Below are positions 6,711 to 10,790 of a DNA stretch of 10,790 nucleotides, piece after piece. Position 1 is the stretch's first letter. Each line of letters begins with the position of its first letter. The stretch lies in the NCBI GenBank assembly GCA_025455665.1, contig JALOMC010000054.1:1-10790 (forward strand). The letters run 5' to 3'. Below the pieces are notes generated by a model. That model was given only the letters and a program-made list of their open reading frames with translations, was not told the DNA's origin and ran no database searches. A program made the translations under genes and the position numbers. Source of the stretch: Chitinophagaceae bacterium. Lineage in GTDB: Bacteria; Bacteroidota; Bacteroidia; Chitinophagales; Chitinophagaceae.

Positions 6711-7333
6711 GCACACGCATCAACCTGCTGATAATAGACGATCACCCCATGGTAATAGAAGGCATGAAGGCGATGCTGCAGCAACTGAGTTTTGTACAGC
6801 TGCAGGCCAGCGCCATGAATGCTTTTGATGGCATTGAAATGCTGAAAAAGCATCAGGTGGACATAGCCATAGTAGACATTAACCTGCCAGACATTAGTGG
6901 CATCGAGCTTACAGCAAAAATCAAAAAGGAGTTTCCAAAAGTGCAGGTGCTGGCCATGAGCACCTTTAAAGAGCGGAGCTACATTTCGCAAATGATACAA
7001 AATGGCGCCATTGGCTATCTGGTAAAGAGTGCTTCGAAGGAAGAAATAGAGGAAGCCATCCTCAGTGCCTACGAGGGTAAGTTTTACCTGAGCCAGGATC
7101 TGAACATGAGCCGACAGGACCAGCAAGACATTCCTGCACTGCCCATTTTGAGCAGTCGGGAAAAAGAAGTACTGAAACTAATAGCCGACGGGCTCACAAA
7201 TCCGCAGATAGCGCAGCAACTATTCATCAGTCTGCACACGGTTGATAGCCATCGAAAAAATCTGTTGACCAAGTTTGCCGTAAACAACACTGCCAGCCTT
7301 ATAAAGCTGGCAGCGAAGTACAATATGATTTGA
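6707..7333 (+). CDS. Two-component response regulator, NarL/LuxR family
   Basis: A 208-residue two-domain transcription factor. The receiver domain (about 5-125) has the acidic pair Asp11-Asp12, phospho-acceptor Asp57 in VDINLPD, switch residues Ser85/Thr86, and Lys107 in GYLVKSA, so all phosphorylation residues are intact. The C-terminal LuxR-type helix-turn-helix (about 146-207) has LSSREKEVLKLIADGLTN, then IAQQLFIS.HTVDSHRKNLL, the normal recognition helix. It should be phosphorylated by the kinase whose stop codon overlaps its start, then dimerise and bind inverted repeats. The secreted-protein genes divergent from its operon, with their TTTTCAGGG elements, are the nearest candidate targets, though this is inference. 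The gene ends 8 bp from the convergent end of gcvT, with no convincing terminator between. Confidence 0.97.
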   Translation: MSTRINLLIIDDHPMVIEGMKAMLQQLSFVQLQASAMNAFDGIEMLKKHQVDIAIVDINLPDISGIELTAKIKKEFPKVQVLAMSTFKERSYISQMIQNGAIGYLVKSASKEEIEEAILSAYEGKFYLSQDLNMSRQDQQDIPALPILSSREKEVLKLIADGLTNPQIAQQLFISLHTVDSHRKNLLTKFAVNNTASLIKLAAKYNMI

Positions 7334-7341
7334 GTAGATAC

Positions 7342-8427
7342 TCAGGCAAACGGCATCTTTACCACTTTGGCCTTCAGCAAGCGTGCCCGCACATCTACAT
7401 ACACTTCTGCGTCCAGCTGATGGTGTCCGTTGGCGATGTAGGCCATCCCAATGGCTTTGCCCAAGGTGGGCGCCTGCGTACCACTCGTTACCACCCCTAT
7501 TGGCTCTCCGGCGGCGGTTTTCACCTCGTAGCCGTGGCGGGGTATGCCTTTGTCTATCATTTCTATTCCCACCAGTTTGCGGCTCACGCCTTGCTCTTTT
7601 TGCTGCAGCAGGGCTTCGCTATTGGTAAATGGCTTGGTAAACTTGGTGATCCATCCGAGGCCGGCTTCGAGCGGGCTGGTCGTATCGTCAATGTCGTTGC
7701 CATACAAGCAATAGCCCATTTCTAACCGCAGGGTGTCACGGGCGCCCAGGCCTATCGGCTTCAGGCCTTGTGGGGCACCCAATTCAAAAATGGCATCCCA
7801 CACTTTATCGGCATTGCCGTCTTTGTCTTCAAAATAAATTTCTACGCCACCCGCACCTGTATAGCCGGTAGCACTGATCAGTACATTGTCGACACCGGCA
7901 AATACCGCCTTTGCAAATGTGTAGTACTTCAAATTGCAGATGTCGGTATCTGTAAGCGGCTGCAGCATTTTGCAGGCGTTGGGGCCCTGTATGGCCAGCA
8001 GGCAGGTTTTATCGCTGATGTTGTGCATCTCTGCACCCTCGGTGTTAAAGCTGCTGATCCAGTTCCAATCTTTTTCAATATTGCTGGCATTTACCACCAG
8101 CATGTAAGCCTTGTTTTCTTCCAAACAATACACCAGCAAATCATCTACAATGCCCCCCTCGTGGTTGGGCAGGCAGCTGTACTGCGCCTTGCCGGCGGTC
8201 AGCTTGCTGGCATCATTACTCGTTACCCGCTGTATCAGGTCCAGTGCGTGGGGGCCTTTCAGTACAAATTCACCCATATGGCTCACATCAAACACCCCCG
8301 CGTTGGCACGTACAGTGGCATGCTCATCATTAATGCCGCTGTAGCTGATCGGCATATTGTAGCCGGCAAACTCGGCCATTTTGGCGCCCAGCGCCAGATG
8401 CTTGTGCGTAAAGGGGGTATTTTTCAT
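7342..8427 (-). CDS. gcvT: Aminomethyltransferase, glycine cleavage system T protein
   Basis: The T protein takes the aminomethyl group from lipoylated H protein, releases ammonia and forms 5,10-methylene-tetrahydrofolate in the cytoplasm. The 361 residues match the family length. Landmarks are FDVSHMGEF (46-54), GGIVDDLLVY (91-100) with the putative folate-facing catalytic Asp95/96, NASN..KDWNWI (113-124), LLAIQGPNA (143-151), TGYTG.GG.EIYF (187-199), GLGARDTLRLEMG (226-238) and VTSGTQAPTLGKAIGMAY (313-330). ATG 8427 is chosen; an in-frame TTG at 8451 would extend it by eight residues but falls inside the promoter-like TACATTTG. The gene stands alone: no gcvH or gcvP is beside it, as is common in Bacteroidota, and the upstream RND operon is terminated first. 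No glycine riboswitch was seen in its short leader. Confidence 0.97.
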   Translation of the reverse strand: MKNTPFTHKHLALGAKMAEFAGYNMPISYSGINDEHATVRANAGVFDVSHMGEFVLKGPHALDLIQRVTSNDASKLTAGKAQYSCLPNHEGGIVDDLLVYCLEENKAYMLVVNASNIEKDWNWISSFNTEGAEMHNISDKTCLLAIQGPNACKMLQPLTDTDICNLKYYTFAKAVFAGVDNVLISATGYTGAGGVEIYFEDKDGNADKVWDAIFELGAPQGLKPIGLGARDTLRLEMGYCLYGNDIDDTTSPLEAGLGWITKFTKPFTNSEALLQQKEQGVSRKLVGIEMIDKGIPRHGYEVKTAAGEPIGVVTSGTQAPTLGKAIGMAYIANGHHQLDAEVYVDVRARLLKAKVVKMPFA

Positions 8428-8448
8428 CAGGCAACTTTTTTTGTGCGG

Positions 8449-8456
8449 CAAATGTA
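8449..8456 (-). promoter_or_regulatory. Putative -7 promoter element of gcvT
   Basis: TACATTTG on the minus strand fits the Bacteroidota -7 consensus TAnnTTTG fully and is followed by GC, as is frequent. It predicts a start site about 15 nt before the ATG at 8427, giving a very short leader. A clear TTTG -33 box is not seen at the expected distance, which lowers confidence. Confidence 0.45.
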
Positions 8457-8515
8457 AGTGCAGCCGCCGGTTTGGCCGCCTTATTGTACCCAGCCAGCCC
8501 GCTACACAGGCGGCT

Positions 8516-8548
8516 AAAAAAAGTGAGCCCCGCTGAGAACAGCAGGGC
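8516..8548 (-). terminator. Intrinsic terminator of the RND efflux operon
   Basis: On the minus strand GCCCTGCTG (8548-8540), loop TTCT, then CAGCGGGGC (8535-8527) form a 9-bp stem with one G-T wobble. Four bases later comes a run of seven T (8522-8516). It lies about 37 bp after the channel gene's stop at 8586 and ends the efflux transcript before gcvT. Confidence 0.88.
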
Positions 8549-8585
8549 GTGCCTTTGTCAACCTAAACTAACAACTAAAATCTTT

Positions 8586-10040
8586 TTATCGCCAGCCGCC
8601 ACCGAGTGCTCTATACAGCCGGATGCCTGCCTGAAAAAGTTCCTTTTTGCGTGTTACTAATTGCAGCTCGGCATCGAGTACACCGCGCTGGGCCGTAATA
8701 ATTTCGAGGTAGTTGGCATAGCCCGCCACATACAGGTCGCGGCTGGTGCTGACGGCTTCGGTCAGTTCTTGCAGTTCTTTCTCCTTCAGCTTGTAGGCTT
8801 CGCTCAAAAACTCCAGACCTTTTATTTCCGCCACCACTTCATTCACCCCCTGTAACAGTGTCTTCTGGTATTGTAGCAGCGCCTCCATGTTGGCTGCGTT
8901 TGCCATTTTGTATTGCCCCTTTACCCGGCCCTGCTGAAAAATGGGCGCCGTCAGGCCAGCCAGTGCACCAGCAGCCATCGAGGTGATATCGAACATCTGC
9001 GCCGGTGTAAAGGCCTGAAAACCTACATACGGCGTAATGGTGAGCGATGGGTAAAAAAGCGCCCGGGCCGCTTTCACGTCGGCCTGTGCAGCCTGCAGGT
9101 TGTACTCGGCAATGCGCATATCAGGCCGGCGGCTCAGCAGGTTGGCTGGCACACCGTACTTCAGCTGGCCGGGTAGCTGCTGTGTCATCAAATTGATGCC
9201 CAAATTGATGGGCTGCGGATGCCTGCCCAGCAACAGGTTCAGCTGATTTTCTACCAGCACGATGCCCTGCCGCATCAGGAAGTTCAGTCCTTGCGTATTC
9301 AACAGCTGTGCCTGAAACTGCTGCACCGCCAATTGGGTAGCACGGCCTGCTTCCTTTTGCGCCTTTACTACTTCCAGCTCATTGGTCTGCAGTTCTATGT
9401 TCTTTTTAATAACGTCCAGCTCATAGTACAACGCTTGCAGCTCGTAGTACAAATTGGCTACTTCGGCTACCAGCATGGTGGTAATGAGATTGCGCCCTTC
9501 GGTGGTAGCCAAAAAGCGGGCCTGCGCAGCCTGCCGTTGGCTTTTCAGCCGGCCCCACAGGTCTACTTCCCACTGGCTGCGTACACCCACAAACACATCG
9601 GTCACGGGGTTGGGCACCCGCATGTCTTCGGTGATATTGTTGCTCTTGTTCAGATCAAAGTTGCCCACGCCATTCATGGTATAGAGAGCGAACCTATCTA
9701 CACCGGCGCTTACCACACCACCCACGCTGGGCAGCAGCGCCTTGCGGGCTATGGCTGCCTGCGCTTGCGCCATCTCAATGCGTTGCGTAGCTATTTTCAG
9801 GTCGGGGTTGGCAGCCAGCGCTGTGTCAATCAACTTTACCAAAAACGTATCGGTAAAAAACTGTTGCCAGGGCATATCGGCCAGAGTGGCACTACTATCG
9901 GTACCGCTGCTGCGGGTGTACACCGCGGCCGGGCGGGCACGTTCGGGCATGGCCACTTCACGGGCTGCCTTGCAGCCCATCAGTACCATTAGTACCAGCC
10001 ACCATTTCCAGTGTCCCTTTATCATCATCCTAGGCTTCAT
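8586..10040 (-). CDS. RND efflux outer-membrane channel lipoprotein, OprM/NodT family
   Basis: The outer-membrane duct of a tripartite efflux pump, which with the inner-membrane pump and an adaptor exports small molecules across both membranes. From ATG 10040 it has 484 residues, normal for the family. A TTG six codons upstream (10058) is less likely. A lipoprotein signal (VLMVLMGC) gives an acylated Cys23. Two OEP repeats follow: the first about 65-250 (WQQFFTD..L..LID.AL..NPDL at the start, then W.VDLWGRL..Q..AA.A), the second about 270-480 (LLSRRPD...AE..L.AA.AD..AARA.FYPS, then APIFQQGR). These are hallmark OprM/CusC sequences. It starts 36 bp after the pump gene's stop with purine-rich GAAGAAG just before the ATG, so it is the last gene of the operon. 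The substrate cannot be told from sequence. Confidence 0.95.
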   Translation of the reverse strand: MKPRMMIKGHWKWWLVLMVLMGCKAAREVAMPERARPAAVYTRSSGTDSSATLADMPWQQFFTDTFLVKLIDTALAANPDLKIATQRIEMAQAQAAIARKALLPSVGGVVSAGVDRFALYTMNGVGNFDLNKSNNITEDMRVPNPVTDVFVGVRSQWEVDLWGRLKSQRQAAQARFLATTEGRNLITTMLVAEVANLYYELQALYYELDVIKKNIELQTNELEVVKAQKEAGRATQLAVQQFQAQLLNTQGLNFLMRQGIVLVENQLNLLLGRHPQPINLGINLMTQQLPGQLKYGVPANLLSRRPDMRIAEYNLQAAQADVKAARALFYPSLTITPYVGFQAFTPAQMFDITSMAAGALAGLTAPIFQQGRVKGQYKMANAANMEALLQYQKTLLQGVNEVVAEIKGLEFLSEAYKLKEKELQELTEAVSTSRDLYVAGYANYLEIITAQRGVLDAELQLVTRKKELFQAGIRLYRALGGGWR

Positions 10041-10076
10041 ACTTCTTCGTCTGTTCAATTTTTGCTCGTCGTTATT

Positions 10077-10790
10077 TTATACCAATGCTTCTTCGGGTTC
10101 CTGCACTATTGGCTGCAGCGGTGCGGGGGCATTCGCTACAGGTGGCTTCCCTTTTACCCGCTCATTTAGCGTGGCAAATACCAGGTACAAGCCAGGTATT
10201 ACAAAAATGCCAAACACTGTACCCATGAGCATGCCACCAGCGGCGGCCGTGCCTATGCTGCGGTTGCCCATAGCGCCTGCACCGCTGGCTATACATAGTG
10301 GTATCAGGCCCGCAATAAAGGCAAAGCTGGTCATGAGAATGGGACGCAGACGCAGCACTGCACCCTCCATAGCAGCGTTCAGTATGCTCAAACCTTCGGC
10401 CCGGCGCTGCATGGCAAACTCTACAATCAAGATGGCGTTTTTACTGAGCAAACCTACCAGCATCACCAGCGCCACCTGAGCGTAAATATTGTTTTCAAGC
10501 CCCGCCATTTTCAAAAACAAAAAGGCACCGAACATACCAATGGGCAGTGAAAGCAATACCGATAATGGCATGATGAAACTTTCGTACTGCGCTGCCAGCA
10601 GCAGGTATACAAACACCAGTACAATGATGAGTACAAAGGCTGCCTGATTGCCGCTCAAAATTTGCTCACGGGTCATGCCGCTCCATGCATAGGCAAAACC
10701 ACGCGGCAGGGTTTCGGCAGCTACCTTCTCCACCGCCTTAATGGCATCGCCACTGCTGTAGCCGTCGGCGGCGTCGCCGTTTATAAGCGC
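10077..10790 (-). CDS. RND efflux inner-membrane pump, HAE1/AcrB type (C-terminal part only)
   Basis: The frame is open from the right edge to a TAA at 10077-10079, giving the last 237 residues of what is normally a protein of about 1,050. The visible part starts in the second periplasmic domain (NGDAADGYSSGDAIKAV, then LPRGFAYAWSGM, equivalent to the GYDWTGMS region of AcrB). It continues through the last five membrane helices: AFVLIIVLVFVYLLLAAQYES, the PLSVLLSLPIG helix, AKNAILIVEF-like SKNAILIVEFAMQRR, RLRPILMTSFAFIAGLIPL, and GGMLMGTVFGIFVIPGLY. It ends with a proline- and glutamate-rich cytoplasmic tail. The pump uses proton influx to drive export. The proton-relay aspartates and the adaptor gene are expected upstream, outside the window. 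The sequence resembles the HAE1 (drug/hydrophobe) subfamily rather than the heavy-metal CusA type. Confidence 0.95.
   Translation of the reverse strand, partial: ALINGDAADGYSSGDAIKAVEKVAAETLPRGFAYAWSGMTREQILSGNQAAFVLIIVLVFVYLLLAAQYESFIMPLSVLLSLPIGMFGAFLFLKMAGLENNIYAQVALVMLVGLLSKNAILIVEFAMQRRAEGLSILNAAMEGAVLRLRPILMTSFAFIAGLIPLCIASGAGAMGNRSIGTAAAGGMLMGTVFGIFVIPGLYLVFATLNERVKGKPPVANAPAPLQPIVQEPEEALV

Noticed and set aside
7291..7312. Hairpin TGCCAGC-N8-GCTGGCA near the end of the response regulator gene, considered as a terminator for gcvT or the kinase operon.
   Set aside because: It lies inside the regulator coding sequence and has no T run on either strand; the arms encode ordinary residues of the last helix.
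4700..7333. Hybrid one-component sensor (HTCS-type) tied to a polysaccharide utilisation locus.
   Set aside because: Kinase and regulator are separate proteins of the HisKA_3/LuxR type, and no SusC/SusD pair or carbohydrate-active enzyme is present in the window.
7768..8457. A 229-codon plus-strand open frame.
   Set aside because: Antisense of gcvT, whose identity is certain from many family motifs.
8428..8515. Possible glycine riboswitch upstream of gcvT.
   Set aside because: The predicted leader is only about 15 nt, and no recognisable glycine-aptamer core was seen in the intergenic region.

Overview
The window reads as chromosomal DNA of a Bacteroidota bacterium, most likely of the Chitinophagaceae type. 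The clues are a type IX secretion (T9SS) C-terminal sorting domain, a periplasmic-TPR histidine kinase with a LuxR-type regulator, promoter-like TAnnTTTG elements, genes with little Shine-Dalgarno sequence, and the 'VGIGTTTP...ALDV...RGLLPPRMT' N-terminus typical of Bacteroidota fibre-like surface proteins. The family assignment is an inference from protein style; there is no rRNA in the window.

Layout, left to right. Positions 1-1722 (minus) hold the N-terminal 574 residues of a secreted fibre/adhesin-like protein with YadA-type 14-residue head repeats and a longer tandem repeat; its C-terminus lies outside the window. A clear intrinsic terminator (1816-1855) separates it from a two-gene minus-strand unit: a secreted beta-helix protein (3519-4565), then, 42 bp downstream, a T9SS cargo protein built from four 82-residue repeats (1884-3476). 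Divergently on the plus strand lie a TPR histidine kinase (4767-6710) and a NarL/LuxR-type response regulator (6707-7333), overlapping by 4 bp as one operon. Convergent with these, 8 bp away, is gcvT (7342-8427, minus), the glycine cleavage T protein. Further right is the end of an RND efflux operon on the minus strand: the C-terminal 237 residues of the pump (10077 to beyond the edge), then the outer-membrane lipoprotein channel (8586-10040), closed by an intrinsic terminator (8516-8548).

How the parts work together. gcvT and the RND operon are ordinary housekeeping and efflux genes. The left two thirds looks like a cell-surface locus: a two-component system transcribed away from the secreted proteins it may control. 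The strongest non-coding signal is a shared promoter architecture upstream of both secreted-protein units: TTTTCAGGG, a 24-25 nt spacer, then GA(T/G)ATTTGTA. At the beta-helix gene the TTTTCAGGG is one arm of an inverted repeat, TCCCT-N6-AGGGA, lying in the kinase/beta-helix intergenic region. I infer, without proof, that the response regulator binds there. No RNA genes, CRISPR arrays, insertion sequences or phage integration signals were seen, and no stretch above 300 bases lacks a gene.
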